Under the pieces are notes generated by a model. It saw only the letters and a list, made by a program, of their open reading frames with translations. It searched no databases and had not been told where the DNA came from. Shown piece after piece: positions 9,435 through 19,867 of a stretch of 64,000 nucleotides of DNA. The DNA comes from Dolichospermum sp. DET69. Its GTDB lineage: Bacteria > Cyanobacteriota > Cyanobacteriia > Cyanobacteriales > Nostocaceae. The stretch is from positions 784,501 to 848,500 of the forward strand of contig CP070233.1 in the NCBI GenBank assembly GCA_017355425.1, written 5' to 3'. Position 1 is the stretch's first letter. Each line of letters starts with the position of its first letter. The translations under genes were made by a program, and so were the position numbers.

Positions 9435-10109
9435 ATGAAAAGTGACTCCCCGTCCGAAATGAACTCCAACGAATCTAGCAGCGAGGTAAATGAGCAAGTA
9501 GCAAACCAAACAAACGAACAGGGAGATAGTATACTCACTGAAGAAAATGGTAACGCTACAGCAAATCCTATCGAACTAGATATCTCTGTCTTATCAGAGT
9601 TAAGTCAACAAATTGAAACTCTCAAAAGTCAATTAGAAGACCGCAGCACTCAATATATGCGAATTGCCGCAGATTTTGAGAATTACCGCAAACGAACTGC
9701 CAAGGAAAAAGAAGAAATTGACTTACAGGTGAAGCGAAACACAATTACAGAATTGCTGCCTATAGTTGATAATTTTGAAAGAGCGCGAGCGCACCTCAAA
9801 CCCCAAGGTGAGGGCGAAATGACAATTCATAAGAGTTATCAAGGGGTTTATAAACAATTGGTGGATTGTCTAAAAAGGTTAGGTGTAGCACCCATGCGTC
9901 CTGAAGGTCAAGAATTTGACCCGAATTTGCATGAAGCAGTCATGCGAGAACCCACAGATGAATATCCTGAAGGAACAGTTTTAGAAGAGTTAGTGCGCGG
10001 CTATTATTTTGGCGAGCGTGTACTCCGCCATGCCATGGTGAAAGTAGCTGCTCCCAGAGAAGATATATCTTTGGACTCAGAAGATTTGTCTAGTCAAGAT
10101 AACAGTTAA
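9435..10109 (+). CDS. grpE: Co-chaperone nucleotide exchange factor GrpE
   Basis: GrpE releases ADP from DnaK. The 224-residue protein has an acidic, low-complexity N-terminus (residues 1-50), a long coiled coil (about 50-110, with the family stretch [17 protein letters not shown]) and the C-terminal beta domain ending in [10 protein letters not shown]. Length is normal for cyanobacteria. It heads the grpE-dnaK-dnaJ order, with 202 nt before dnaK. The spacer contains a hairpin at about 10123-10156 (ggctgt...acagcc), which may terminate or stabilise the grpE transcript. Confidence 0.96.
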   Translation: MKSDSPSEMNSNESSSEVNEQVANQTNEQGDSILTEENGNATANPIELDISVLSELSQQIETLKSQLEDRSTQYMRIAADFENYRKRTAKEKEEIDLQVKRNTITELLPIVDNFERARAHLKPQGEGEMTIHKSYQGVYKQLVDCLKRLGVAPMRPEGQEFDPNLHEAVMREPTDEYPEGTVLEELVRGYYFGERVLRHAMVKVAAPREDISLDSEDLSSQDNS

Positions 10110-10122
10110 GCTACACAGCATA

Positions 10123-10156
10123 GGGCTGTTGATACTTGCTTCAAGTTTCACAGCCT
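10123..10156 (+). terminator. Hairpin in the grpE-dnaK spacer
   Basis: The arms gggctgt...actt and aagt...acagcct can pair around a short loop starting 14 nt after the grpE stop. There is no T-run, so it may be an RNA-stabilising structure instead of a factor-independent terminator. Confidence 0.4.
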
Positions 10157-10311
10157 TACGCTCATATCATCCGGCTAGGATCATAAACAATGAATGACGA
10201 TTTAACACTAATGTGGTGTAAAATCGCTTACAATGTGTTTCACACAAATTTTACTATAAATTTATATTTATAGCCCCTAGCCAAAACACAACTGTTAAAA
10301 ATACTTTAAGT

Positions 10312-12270
10312 ATGGGAAAAGTTATCGGAATCGACTTAGGTACTACAAATAGTTGTGTAGCTGTTTTGGAAGCTGGGCAACCAAAAGTAATTGCTAACTC
10401 CGAAGGTGGACGCACTACTCCTAGTATTGTCGCCTTTGGTAAAACTAATGATCGCCTAATCGGACAACTGGCAAAGCGACAAAGTGTAACTAATGCCGAA
10501 AATACAGTCTATAGTATTAAAAGATTTATAGGTCGTCGGTGGGAAGATACAGAATTAGAGCGCGGTCGTGTCTCCTATAATTGCATCAAAGGTAAAGATG
10601 ATACCGTTGATGTGCAAATTCGTGGGCAGAACTACACACCTCAAGAAATTTCGGCTATGGTCTTGCAAAAACTTAAGCAAGATGCGGAAAATTATCTAGG
10701 TGCTACGGTAACGAAAGCCGTAATTACCGTACCAGCATATTTTACAGATGCTCAAAGACAAGCCACAAAAGATGCGGGGACTATTGCTGGCTTAGAAGTA
10801 TTAAGAATTATCAACGAACCCACCGCCGCCGCTCTAGCTTTTGGTTTAGACAAACAAGATCAAGAGCAGTTAATCTTAGTATTTGACTTGGGTGGAGGCA
10901 CATTTGATGTCTCTATTCTTCAACTTGGAGATGGAGTTTTTGAAGTTAAAGCCACCTGTGGTAATAATCATCTAGGCGGAGACGACTTTGATAATGCCAT
11001 TGTTTACTGGATGGTAGAACAATTTCAGGTAACAGAGAAAATAGATATTACCCAAGACAAAATGGCGCTGCAACGTCTGCGGGAAGCAGCGGAAAAAGCC
11101 AAGGTTGAACTATCTAGCATGATTATTACCTCCATTAACCTACCATTTATCACTGCTGATGCCACAGGCCCCAAGCATCTAGAAATGGAACTCAGTCGTT
11201 CTCAATTTGAAGAACTGACAGAGAGTTTAATTGAGGGAACTATTGCACCCATGATGCAAGCTCTCAAAGATGCAGAAATCAAACCGCAAAATATAGATCG
11301 GATTATTTTAGTAGGTGGTTCTACCCGCATTCCCGCTGTTCAAAACGCCCTAATCAAATTTTTCAATGGCAAAACTCCAGATCATTCCGTTAACCCTGAT
11401 GAAGCTGTAGCATTAGGTGCAGCTATCCAAGCGGGGGTTTTGGCTGGGGAATTAGATACCTTATTACTATTAGATGTCACACCTTTATCTTTAGGAATTG
11501 AAACACTAGGAGAAGTATTCACCAAAATTATTGACCGGAATACGACCATTCCCACTAGCAAAGCTCAAATATTTTCTACAGCCGTTGATGGTCAAACCTC
11601 CGTGGAAATTCATGTCCTCCAAGGAGAACGAGCTATGTCCAAAGATAACAAAAGTCTGGGCAAGTTTCTCCTAAGTGGTTTGCTTCCTGCACCTCGCGGT
11701 GTTCCCCAAATTGAAGTGGCTTTTGAAATTGATGTAAATGGCATTCTCAAAGTTGCCGCTCAAGACAAAGGTACAGCTAGAGAACAAAGCATCCGGATTA
11801 CAAGTACAGGTGGTTTGAGCAACACCGAAATTGAAAGAATGCGAAAACAAGCTGAGGTCTTCTCCGAAGAAGATCAAAGACGTAAAGAACTGGTAGAACT
11901 TAAAAACCAAGCTAATAATCTCTTGTTTACTTATGCTGCGACATTACGGGATTATCCCAATTTGCTTAGTGAGCAATTGACAGTCTCGGCTAATCAGGAA
12001 GTTGAACAACTGCAAATGGCAATCGGCAATCCGAATATGTCCCCAGCAAAGTTCAAAACACTTTTAGAGGATTTCCAACAAACTATCTTTGCTCTTGGTG
12101 CAGATGTTTACAAACAGGCTAATGATGACAATGTAAAATCGGAAGATTTAACGGAAATAAATGTTACCGAAGAATATGATCATCCTGTAAATGCCACACA
12201 AGTACCACAATTTAACATTGACTTGGATGAAGAAAATAACTCACAAGCTGATTATGAGACGATAGAGTGA
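10312..12270 (+). CDS. dnaK: Hsp70 chaperone DnaK
   Basis: A 652-residue Hsp70. The ATPase domain (about 1-385) shows [13 protein letters not shown], the phosphate-2 loop [13 protein letters not shown] and the adenosine loop [13 protein letters not shown]; the linker [16 protein letters not shown] and substrate-binding domain (to about 500) follow. The C-terminal tail ([16 protein letters not shown]) is acidic and not of the EEVD or canonical DnaK2 type, suggesting one of the several paralogous cyanobacterial DnaKs. It is flanked by grpE and dnaJ, so it likely works with both. A strong hairpin follows the stop codon. Confidence 0.97.
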   Translation: MGKVIGIDLGTTNSCVAVLEAGQPKVIANSEGGRTTPSIVAFGKTNDRLIGQLAKRQSVTNAENTVYSIKRFIGRRWEDTELERGRVSYNCIKGKDDTVDVQIRGQNYTPQEISAMVLQKLKQDAENYLGATVTKAVITVPAYFTDAQRQATKDAGTIAGLEVLRIINEPTAAALAFGLDKQDQEQLILVFDLGGGTFDVSILQLGDGVFEVKATCGNNHLGGDDFDNAIVYWMVEQFQVTEKIDITQDKMALQRLREAAEKAKVELSSMIITSINLPFITADATGPKHLEMELSRSQFEELTESLIEGTIAPMMQALKDAEIKPQNIDRIILVGGSTRIPAVQNALIKFFNGKTPDHSVNPDEAVALGAAIQAGVLAGELDTLLLLDVTPLSLGIETLGEVFTKIIDRNTTIPTSKAQIFSTAVDGQTSVEIHVLQGERAMSKDNKSLGKFLLSGLLPAPRGVPQIEVAFEIDVNGILKVAAQDKGTAREQSIRITSTGGLSNTEIERMRKQAEVFSEEDQRRKELVELKNQANNLLFTYAATLRDYPNLLSEQLTVSANQEVEQLQMAIGNPNMSPAKFKTLLEDFQQTIFALGADVYKQANDDNVKSEDLTEINVTEEYDHPVNATQVPQFNIDLDEENNSQADYETIE

Positions 12271-12921
12271 CATACTCCTACACTGATGCAAGCATACAGT
12301 GTAGGCTTCTCAGTGACTCTTCTATGAAGACATTAACTGAGCTTTGTTTTAAGTCCACGAGAAGCCCCTCCGCAGACTATGCAATTTCTTACCTTGTACC
12401 CTACAAATTTTACTGTCCTGGATGAGATGCTGGCTTATTCGCGCTATAGGACAAACCCGGAGGTTATTTGTATTAATCAAGATGTGCCTACTTGCTTCTA
12501 TGCTGTGCAAGGTCGTCGCTTACCAATAATCGCAATGCTATTGGACAGAGGCTTATCAGACACCAATAGGGGTGAAGTCAACCAAATCTATTATACCAAA
12601 TTTAAAATATTTTGCTCATTTCCTCCATGTCTTCCTTCCTCTCTACGAGACGCTACCGCGAACGCCTACGGCATTGGTCGGAAAACTGTCGTCAACTCAC
12701 AAGCCTACGGCACGCTACACAATTCATCTCAACACCTCCCGATAGGGAGGTGTGAGGCTTCTTGCTGTTTCAGCTAACGAACTGTACACAGTCCCCTACC
12801 TTTGGGGTAAGATACTTCTACTGATTAACTAAATTTCTGTATTCTTGTTAAAGTGTTACCTTAAATCTATTAGTTACTATTTTCGGTACTTCTGCTTCCT
12901 TCTAACTCTTAACATTGCTAT
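12271..12921. other. dnaK-dnaJ spacer with two transposon-end-like hairpins
   Basis: Two hairpins, 12277-12305 (cctacactg/cagtgtagg) and 12732-12753 (acacctccc-gata-gggaggtgt), are each followed by aggcttct. That combination is reminiscent of the right ends of IS200/IS605-type elements. The word gagaagcc at 12359-12366 is complementary to the first ggcttctc. Between them lies a dispersed repeat (cgagacgctaccgcgaacgc near 12646). An open frame at 12379-12777 crosses this material but has no recognisable protein family. The first hairpin also sits where a dnaK terminator is expected. Confidence 0.5.
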
Positions 12922-14067
12922 ATGGCCCGAGACTATTATGAAACCCTGGGTGTCTCTCGTGACGCCGACAAAGAAGAGATTAAACAGGCTTATCGCCGCC
13001 TAGCCCGCAAGTATCACCCAGATGTGAATAAAGAATCTGGGGCAGAGGAGCGATTTAAGGAAATTAACCGCGCCTATGAAGTGCTATCAGAGCCAGAGGT
13101 TCGCGCTCGTTATGACCGCTTTGGTGAAGCTGGTGTCTCCGGGGCTGCGGCTGCTGGCGCTGGTGCTGGTTTCCAAGATATGAGTGACATGAGTGGTTTT
13201 GCCGATATCTTTGAAAGCATTTTTAGCGGCTTTGCCGGTGCTCCAGGTGGACAACCTCAACAAAGACGGCGGGCTGGACCAGTGCGGGGCGATGATCTCC
13301 GGCTAGACCTGAAATTAGATTTTCGGGAAGCGGTATTTGGTGGAGAAAAGGAAATTCGCATTTCCCATTTAGAAACCTGTGAAGTTTGTACTGGTTCTGG
13401 TGCTAAATCAGGAACTCGTCCCCGGACTTGTAGCACTTGTAGCGGTTCAGGTCAAGTCAGACGGGTAACAAGAACTCCATTTGGTAGCTTTACCCAAGTT
13501 TCTACTTGTCCCACCTGTGATGGCACAGGAACGGTTGTAGAAGATAAATGTGACGCTTGTGATGGGAAGGGCGCAAATCAGGTGACAAAGAAACTGAAAA
13601 TTAATGTTCCCGCTGGTGTAGACAATGGCACCAGGTTACGGATTTCCCAAGAAGGAGATGCGGGTCAACGGAATGGTCCTCCAGGCGATTTATATGTCTA
13701 CTTGTTTGTTAATGAAGATGAAGAATTTCATCGAGAGGGAATTAATGTTAACTCGGAAATTAAAATTAGCTACCTACAAGCCATTTTAGGTTGCCGTTTA
13801 GAAGTAAATACGGTAGATGGTCCAGTGGAGTTAATTATTCCCTCAGGAACTCAACCGCATACGGTGATGAAATTGGAAAATCGTGGTGTTCCTCGTCTGG
13901 GCAATCCTGTGAGTCGTGGTGATCATATGTTGACGGTGTTAATTGATATTCCTACCAAAATCATCCCAGAGGAGCGAGAATTGCTAGAAAAACTAGCTAA
14001 GATCAAGGGAGACAGAACAGGTAAAGGTGGTTTAGAAGGATTTTTAGGAGGCTTGTTTAAGTCATGA
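12922..14067 (+). CDS. dnaJ: Hsp40 co-chaperone DnaJ
   Basis: Full-length type I J-protein of 381 residues that stimulates the DnaK ATPase. Domains in order: J domain (1-70) with HPD at 32-34, Gly/Phe-rich linker (about 70-115), four CxxCxGxG zinc repeats ([32 protein letters not shown]), and the C-terminal substrate-binding and dimerisation domains. The stop codon overlaps the ATG of the TusA-like gene by 4 nt, indicating translational coupling. Confidence 0.97.
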   Translation: MARDYYETLGVSRDADKEEIKQAYRRLARKYHPDVNKESGAEERFKEINRAYEVLSEPEVRARYDRFGEAGVSGAAAAGAGAGFQDMSDMSGFADIFESIFSGFAGAPGGQPQQRRRAGPVRGDDLRLDLKLDFREAVFGGEKEIRISHLETCEVCTGSGAKSGTRPRTCSTCSGSGQVRRVTRTPFGSFTQVSTCPTCDGTGTVVEDKCDACDGKGANQVTKKLKINVPAGVDNGTRLRISQEGDAGQRNGPPGDLYVYLFVNEDEEFHREGINVNSEIKISYLQAILGCRLEVNTVDGPVELIIPSGTQPHTVMKLENRGVPRLGNPVSRGDHMLTVLIDIPTKIIPEERELLEKLAKIKGDRTGKGGLEGFLGGLFKS

Positions 14068-14321
14068 GTGGGTCTTCTGTGTTAACCCCTGATGCTCAAC
14101 TCGATTTACGTGGTACTCCTTGCCCAATTAATTTTGTGCGGACAAAATTGTATTTGGAAAAAATGCCACCTGGAGGTTTGTTGGAAGTCTGGTTAGATCC
14201 AGGTGAACCGATAGAACAAGTTCCAGATAGTCTCACAATGACTGGTTATCAAGTCGAACAAATTACAGATTGTTCTGGCTACTTTTCCCTGGTTATTCGC
14301 CGTCCGGTTACTGCACAATGA
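14064..14321 (+). CDS. TusA/SirA-like sulfur carrier protein
   Basis: An 85-residue TusA-fold protein. The family signature [16 protein letters not shown] carries the active Cys20 that holds a persulfide in TusA; the second proline of the usual CPxP is replaced by Asn (CPIN). TusA relatives deliver sulfur for tRNA thiolation or other cofactors, and the exact partner here is unknown. It is coupled on both sides: its ATG overlaps the dnaJ stop and its stop overlaps the rsgA ATG, so dnaJ, this gene and rsgA are probably one transcript. Confidence 0.85.
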   Translation: MSGSSVLTPDAQLDLRGTPCPINFVRTKLYLEKMPPGGLLEVWLDPGEPIEQVPDSLTMTGYQVEQITDCSGYFSLVIRRPVTAQ

Positions 14322-15487
14322 CAGGGAAAAGTGTCTCTACTAAACAATTATTGGGTACGGTGTTAGCTGTACAAGCGAATTTTTATCGAGTCCAGATGGA
14401 TGAGGTGGAAAGGAGTCAGGAGGTAGGGGCGCAGGGCCTGCGCCCATTCAGGAGTCAGGAGTCGGAAGAAATAATAGAAACTTCTTCTTCATCTTCTTTA
14501 CTGTCATCTGCTACCTGTAACCTGTCACCTATCCTCCTGTGTACTCGAAGGACACGCCTAAAAAAGATTGGTCAACAGGTGATGGTAGGCGATCGCGTGA
14601 TCATTGAAGAGCCGGATTGGGCTGATGGACGGGGGGCTGTTAGTGAAGTTTTACCGCGTCATAGTCAATTAAATCGCCCAGCGATCGCTAATGTCAATCA
14701 GATTCTCCTAGTTTTTGCCGTTGCAGACCCTCCTTTAGAGCCTATTCAATTGAGTAGATTTTTAATTAAGGCTGAGTCTACAGGAGTTGATGTGCTGTTA
14801 TGTTTGAATAAATGTGATTTAGTTTCTTCAGACGAAAAACAGCAAATAAGCGATCGCCTCCTGGCTTGGGGCTATCAACCTTTATTTATTAGCGTGCAAA
14901 ATAACATTAATATTGACCAAATAGCCACATATTTGCGGGATAAAATTACTGTAATTGCTGGTCCTTCTGGTGTGGGGAAATCAAGCTTGATTAATAGTTT
15001 GATTCCCGATATTAACCTGCGAGTGGGGGAAGTTTCCGGTAAATTAGCCCGTGGTCGTCATACCACCCGTCATGTAGAATTATTTGAAATGTCTGAAGGT
15101 GGTTTATTAGCAGATACTCCCGGTTTTAATCAACCGGATTTGGATTGTAGTCCCGAAGAGTTAATTCACTATTTCCCAGAAGCAAGAGAACGCCTAGCAG
15201 CGGCTCATTGTCGCTTTAGTGATTGTATCCATAAAGATGAGCCAGACTGTGCTGTTAGTGGTGACTGGGAACGATATCAGCATTATTTAGAATTTTTGGC
15301 TGATGCGATCGCTCAACAAACCCATCTTAACCAACAAGCTGACCCGGAATCAAGTATGAAATTAATATCTAAAGGTAAAGGTCAGAGTCAATACGAACCT
15401 AAACTAGAAAGTAAAAAATATCGCCGAATTTCTCGAAAAACCCAATTACAAGATTTACAGGAGTTATATCGAGAAAGTGAGGATTGA
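14318..15487 (+). CDS. rsgA: Ribosome small-subunit GTPase RsgA with in-frame repeat insertion
   Basis: RsgA is a circularly permuted GTPase acting in 30S maturation. Order seen: OB-fold, then G4 LNKCDLV, G1 GPSGVGKSSL, G3 DTPGF, and a C-terminal zinc cluster (AAHCRFSDCIHKDEPDC). The ATG at 14318 overlaps the upstream stop (ATGA). Residues about 32-72 interrupt the OB-fold with an insert whose DNA (ggagtcaggag repeats and the palindrome gggcgcagggcctgcgccc, 14411-14460) is clearly intergenic-repeat material kept in frame; a serine-rich run follows. Flanking OB-fold sequence (GTVLAVQANFYRV and LLCTRRTRLKK) is intact, so the protein may still fold. Confidence 0.93.
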   Translation: MTGKSVSTKQLLGTVLAVQANFYRVQMDEVERSQEVGAQGLRPFRSQESEEIIETSSSSSLLSSATCNLSPILLCTRRTRLKKIGQQVMVGDRVIIEEPDWADGRGAVSEVLPRHSQLNRPAIANVNQILLVFAVADPPLEPIQLSRFLIKAESTGVDVLLCLNKCDLVSSDEKQQISDRLLAWGYQPLFISVQNNINIDQIATYLRDKITVIAGPSGVGKSSLINSLIPDINLRVGEVSGKLARGRHTTRHVELFEMSEGGLLADTPGFNQPDLDCSPEELIHYFPEARERLAAAHCRFSDCIHKDEPDCAVSGDWERYQHYLEFLADAIAQQTHLNQQADPESSMKLISKGKGQSQYEPKLESKKYRRISRKTQLQDLQELYRESED

Positions 15488-15503
15488 TACTAGATAAATT
15501 TCA

Positions 15504-15534
15504 GATCCCCGACTTCTTGAAGAAGTCGGGGATC
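15504..15534 (+). terminator. 15-bp perfect hairpin after rsgA
   Basis: gatccccgacttctt and aagaagtcggggatc are perfect inverted repeats separated by a single base, starting 16 nt after the rsgA stop. No long T-run follows. The same kind of palindrome is common between cyanobacterial genes, so it may be a dispersed repeat that also acts as terminator. Confidence 0.6.
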
Positions 15535-15772
15535 TTGGGATCTTGAATGAACCGAATTTCCTAACATTCAAAATCCCACCCCTTCTTCCATCCTGTAAAT
15601 CCTTAAATCCTGGAAATCCTGATTCAGACAAAATAAAAAATCTGTGCTACACTGAATCCAGACATCAAAACCAGCTTTTTGTAGAAAAATACTTTTCCGC
15701 CTAACGGCGATGGGTTAAGAAGGGAAAAGAAAAAAAGAGAAGAGGGCAAAAGAGCAAGAGTGTAAAGGGCTA

Positions 15773-17539
15773 CTAAGTCCTCGCCGCACCACTACATACA
15801 ACCCGAAAACCAATATCGCGGGCGTAGGCGAGGTTGAAGGAGTAGCGAAAAGCAGAACGGCAATAGCCAGGAATGTAGTTCCACGAACCACCGCGCAGTA
15901 TTTTACGCCTCACACCTAGGCTTGTCAAAGCACTGCCATCTGTAGGCGCGTTTATATAATCATTTCTATAGTCATCTTGACACCATTCCCAGACATTACC
16001 GTGCATATCGTACAAACCAAAAGAGTTAGGGGGAAAAGTTCCTACATCTGTGGTCTGCTGACGATTCTGCCCTTTCGGTACAGAAGCGTAAGTATAATTA
16101 CCATTATAATTTACCAAATCTGGAGTAATACTTTCACCAAAATAAAATGGTGTGGTAGTTCCGGCTCTACAAGCATACTCCCATTCAGCCTCGCTGGGTA
16201 ATCTGTAGTTTTTTCCTGTTTTTTGACTTAATTTTTCACAGAAAGCAACTGCATCATTCCAACTAACTCTTTGAACTGGGCGGTTATCGCCTTTGAAGTT
16301 GGAAGGGTTAGTTCCTATGATAGCTTGATACTGTGCCTGTGTCAATTCATATTTTCCCATGTAGAAACTGGGAACTGTAACTTGGTGTTGGGGACTTTCA
16401 CTTGAGGATCTATTTTCTTCGCTTGTCGGTGAACCCATGATAAATGTTCCCCCTGGTATTTCCACCATGTCCAACGTCACACCATTTCCTAAGTCTTCTG
16501 TAAAGTATTTCGCGCTTTCCTTGCGTTGGTTGGTGATATTTCCCCGTGCGTCTGTGGTGACAACTTCAAAACTAAAGGTTTTAAGGTTATTGGAAGGTAT
16601 TGGTGGTTGGGGTTTTGGTGGTTGAGGTTTTGGTGATTGTAAAGCTTTTTCTATTGCTGCTATTCTTTGCAAAATCACCTGAGTATTTTGAGGACGATCT
16701 TTATATAAACGCTGCATCATATCATCTAATAAATCTGCCAACATAGATGATATTTGTGGTGCATGATTCCGCCAATTTAATGTTTCATTATAGGAATCAT
16801 ACATGATTGGGTCAAGTGGTTCTTTACCCGTGAGTAAATAAACAAATGTCCGTCCTAAAGCAAAAAAATCAGATTGAGGTACAGCATTATGATTAATTTG
16901 TTCCGAGGGTGTGTAACCTGCGGAAATTATTCCTGTGACACCACCTTGTTGTTTAAATACTGTAGATGTTACCTTCCTCACAGTACCAAAATCAATTAAT
17001 ACCAATTCGGCACTTTCAGACCGCAACATAATATTAGATGGTTTAATATCTCGATGAAAAAGGTCTTTATTATGTACTTGTTCTAAAATAATGATTAAAT
17101 CTTTTAGCCATTCTATAGCTGTAGTTTGGTTAATCGGACGCAAACCACGTTTTCGCATATATTTTTCTAAATCTTCTCCCACAACTTTTTCCATTACCAA
17201 ACAATGAATTGGATTTTGGCTATTGTAGGGATAATATTCAAAATAAGCGTCTGATTCTACTTGAGGAATACCGGAATGATGGAGTTGACTTAAAACATCA
17301 GCTTCTTGTTTAAATAATTCTACGGCTTTAGGGTTGTTATTAATCAAGACTTTGAGAACTTTAGCCTGATTGGTTCTGACTTCGTTAATCTCATAAGTCA
17401 CACCAAAGCCACCCCGTCCTAACTGACATTGTACCCGATAACGTTGTTGTAGCAAGACTTCTGAGCCACAGGCTTGACAAAAAAGGATATTATCGGGATT
17501 TTGTGGCTTTGGGCAGTTAGAATTGATGCACAGGCTCAT
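15773..17539 (-). CDS. Ser/Thr protein kinase fused to a formylglycine-generating-enzyme-like domain
   Basis: About 588 residues. An N-terminal zinc ribbon (CINSNCP...FCQACG) precedes a Hanks-type kinase domain (about 35-300) with GRGGFGVTY, HRDIKPSNIML and LIDFGTV; all catalytic motifs are present. A proline-rich linker (KPQPPKPQPPIP) leads to a C-terminal FGE-sulfatase/SUMF1-like domain (about 355-585: MVEIPGGTFIMGS, LPSEAEWEYACRAG, NVWEWCQDD, LRGGSW). Such fusions are common in filamentous cyanobacteria; targets are unknown. The frame opens at a TTG-like codon upstream, but ATG 17539 (MSLCINSNCP) matches the family start. It is convergent with rsgA. Confidence 0.9.
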   Translation of the reverse strand: MSLCINSNCPKPQNPDNILFCQACGSEVLLQQRYRVQCQLGRGGFGVTYEINEVRTNQAKVLKVLINNNPKAVELFKQEADVLSQLHHSGIPQVESDAYFEYYPYNSQNPIHCLVMEKVVGEDLEKYMRKRGLRPINQTTAIEWLKDLIIILEQVHNKDLFHRDIKPSNIMLRSESAELVLIDFGTVRKVTSTVFKQQGGVTGIISAGYTPSEQINHNAVPQSDFFALGRTFVYLLTGKEPLDPIMYDSYNETLNWRNHAPQISSMLADLLDDMMQRLYKDRPQNTQVILQRIAAIEKALQSPKPQPPKPQPPIPSNNLKTFSFEVVTTDARGNITNQRKESAKYFTEDLGNGVTLDMVEIPGGTFIMGSPTSEENRSSSESPQHQVTVPSFYMGKYELTQAQYQAIIGTNPSNFKGDNRPVQRVSWNDAVAFCEKLSQKTGKNYRLPSEAEWEYACRAGTTTPFYFGESITPDLVNYNGNYTYASVPKGQNRQQTTDVGTFPPNSFGLYDMHGNVWEWCQDDYRNDYINAPTDGSALTSLGVRRKILRGGSWNYIPGYCRSAFRYSFNLAYARDIGFRVVCSGAART

Positions 17540-18178
17540 AATCTTGGTAGTTAGCACGTTTATTTGATATTTTACCTTAATTTACTGAAAATCAGTATTT
17601 TAGGACTTATGCACTGTAGAAATTAATCATTTTATGTATTGAGGAAAAAAGGCTATTTCAGACTTTGATTGATGATTATATTGATCATGAACAGACAAAT
17701 ATGGGAAGCTTGCAAATACGCCAGGGAATGAATTCCCTGTCTCATAGCTCAAGTCCGTTAAAACGGACTAAGAAATTTCACAAGTAAGTAATGAGACAAA
17801 ATTAATTACACAAATATCTGGGCTGAAATCCTTAACTGGCAAAGGATTGGTAAATAAATAATATGTAATTAATTCTGTCTAGGTACTTATTTAGTCATCT
17901 TGAGATGACTTTAGCTATGAGCAAGGAACTTGAGTTCCTTGCGGGATAGGGTTTTTGCCTAATCGAAACATCAATCAAGGATTTGAGGTTTTGCCTGTGT
18001 AGACGCGGTTTCTAACCGCCCGTTTAACTTCCGCGAAGCGGTGCTAGACCAAAATATTTTTCTATTAAGTATTAGCCGAGGATTCATGACCAATGATCCA
18101 TATAGTCTTAAAATATTCTTAATTTCCCCACACAGACTTTTTTGTCTGTAACCTCCAAATACCACACAGAAAAATATT
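17540..18178. repeat. Cluster of short palindromes with covarying stems, copy A of a structured repeat
   Basis: No gene is supported in this 640-nt spacer. It contains a string of perfect palindromes with tiny loops: cagggaat-ga-attccctg (17722-17739), agtccgtt-aa-aacggact (17752-17769), agtcatct-tg-agatgact (17893-17910), gcaaggaact-tg-agttccttgc (17921-17942) and gcggtt-tct-aaccgc (18005-18019). The last is preceded by ttttgcctgtgtag, a linker that recurs at 32357-32370 before a hairpin of different sequence but identical loop. Confidence 0.7.
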
Positions 18179-19771
18179 ATGGCTCTAGGCTACGTCGCGC
18201 TTGTACTTCACGCACACCTGCCCTTCGTTCGTCACCCTGGAAGTGACTATGTGCTGGAAGAAGAATGGCTGTATGAAGCAATTACAGAAACTTACATTCC
18301 TTTATTAAAAGTATTTGAAGGCTTAAAGCGAGACGGCATTGATTTTAAACTAACAATGAGTATGACTCCGCCTTTGGTGTCCATGCTCCGCGACCCGCTG
18401 CTGCAAGAACGCTATGATGCTCATCTATCACAGTTAGAAGAGCTTATAGAACTAGAAGCCAACCGAAATGTCCATAATGGTCATGTTCGTTATTTAGCAG
18501 AACACTATGCAACTGAGTTTAATGAAGCGCGGGAATTATGGGAACGTTATCAGGGTGATTTAGTTACAGCATTTAAACAATTCCAAGATAGTAATAACTT
18601 AGAAATTATTACCTGTGGTGCTACTCACGGCTACCTACCATTAATGAAAATGTATCCCCAAGCTGTGTGGGCGCAAATTCAGGTAGCTTGTGAACATTAC
18701 GAAGAAACCTTTGGTCAAGCCCCCAGAGGAATTTGGTTGCCAGAATGTGCTTATTATGAAGGTGTGGAGCGAATGCTGGCGGATGCTGGTCTACGTTATT
18801 TCCTCACCGATGGACATGGTATTTTATACGCCCGTCCTCGTCCTCGCTTCGGTAGCTATGCCCCGATTTTTACAGAACCCGGTGTAGCAGCTTTTGGTCG
18901 AGATCATGAATCTTCCCAGCAAGTATGGTCTTCTGAGGTAGGTTATCCTGGTGCAGCAGAATATCGGGAATTTTATAAAGATTTGGGTTGGGAAGCTGAA
19001 TATGAATATATTAAGCCCTATATTATGCCTAATGGGCAGCGAAAAAATACAGGTATTAAGTATCATAAAATTACTGGGCGGGGCTTAGGTCTTGCTGATA
19101 AAGCCCTGTATGATCCTTATTGGGCAAGGGAAAAAGCCGCAGAACACGCTGCTAACTTCATGTATAATCGGGAGCAACAAGCTGGGCATTTACACAATAT
19201 CATGGGTCGTCCACCAATTATTGTTTCCCCTTATGATGCAGAATTATTTGGTCATTGGTGGTATGAGGGTCCTTGGTTCATTGATTATCTGTTCCGTAAA
19301 TCATGGTATGACCAAAAAACTTATGAAATGACCCATTTAGCTGATTATTTACGGGATAATCCTAGTCAGCAAGTATGTCGTCCGGCTCAGTCGAGTTGGG
19401 GCTTTAAGGGTTTCCATGAATATTGGTTGAATGATACTAATGCTTGGGTTTACCCACATTTGCACAAAGCTGCGGAACGAATGATTGAAATTTCTCAAAT
19501 CGAAGCTGAAGATGAATTACAGGAAAAAGCACTCAACCAAGCTGCGAGAGAATTGTTATTAGCACAATCTTCTGACTGGGCGTTTATTATGCGGACAGGA
19601 ACAATGGTTCCCTATGCGGTAAGAAGAACCAGATCCCACTTAATGCGGTTTAATAAACTGTATGAAGATGTCAAAGTTGGTAAAGTTGATAGTGGTTGGT
19701 TGGAAAAAGTCGAATCAATGGATAATATTTTCCCCAATATTAACTATCGTGTTTATCGTCCAGCATTTTAA
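18179..19771 (+). CDS. GH57 family 1,4-alpha-glucan branching enzyme (DUF1957 type)
   Basis: A 530-residue cytosolic glycoside hydrolase family 57 protein that should introduce alpha-1,6 branches into glycogen. Seen: GYVALVLHAHLPFVRHPG at the N-terminus, the WLPECAYYEG motif with the likely nucleophile Glu (about residue 187), and YDAELFGHWWYEGP (about 353-366), whose Asp is the likely acid/base. The C-terminal helical domain ends in SSDWAFIMRTGTMVPYA, typical of the branching-enzyme subgroup. Length is normal. Monocistronic, followed by a strong hairpin shared with the convergent gene. Confidence 0.92.
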   Translation: MALGYVALVLHAHLPFVRHPGSDYVLEEEWLYEAITETYIPLLKVFEGLKRDGIDFKLTMSMTPPLVSMLRDPLLQERYDAHLSQLEELIELEANRNVHNGHVRYLAEHYATEFNEARELWERYQGDLVTAFKQFQDSNNLEIITCGATHGYLPLMKMYPQAVWAQIQVACEHYEETFGQAPRGIWLPECAYYEGVERMLADAGLRYFLTDGHGILYARPRPRFGSYAPIFTEPGVAAFGRDHESSQQVWSSEVGYPGAAEYREFYKDLGWEAEYEYIKPYIMPNGQRKNTGIKYHKITGRGLGLADKALYDPYWAREKAAEHAANFMYNREQQAGHLHNIMGRPPIIVSPYDAELFGHWWYEGPWFIDYLFRKSWYDQKTYEMTHLADYLRDNPSQQVCRPAQSSWGFKGFHEYWLNDTNAWVYPHLHKAAERMIEISQIEAEDELQEKALNQAARELLLAQSSDWAFIMRTGTMVPYAVRRTRSHLMRFNKLYEDVKVGKVDSGWLEKVESMDNIFPNINYRVYRPAF

Positions 19772-19805
19772 ATAGGGAACAGAGTTAAAAATCTAGAAAA
19801 AGCAA

Positions 19806-19837
19806 AACCCCCAGGATTGTGACTGGGGGTTATTTCT
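19806..19837. terminator. Bidirectional terminator hairpin
   Basis: aacccccag and ctgggggtt pair around an 8-nt loop, with A-rich sequence before and T-rich sequence (atttct) after, lying between two convergent genes. This is the best factor-independent terminator in the region. Confidence 0.8.
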
Positions 19838-19867
19838 ATGCACATCTTGTCAAATTGCCACTGAATA

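Noticed and set aside
12379-12777. 132-codon ORF between dnaK and dnaJ
   Set aside because: Crosses dispersed repeats and a hairpin, with no family resemblance; treated as non-coding element remnant.
17971-18165. 64-codon ORF before the GH57 gene
   Set aside because: Lies over the palindromic structured repeat; no family resemblance.
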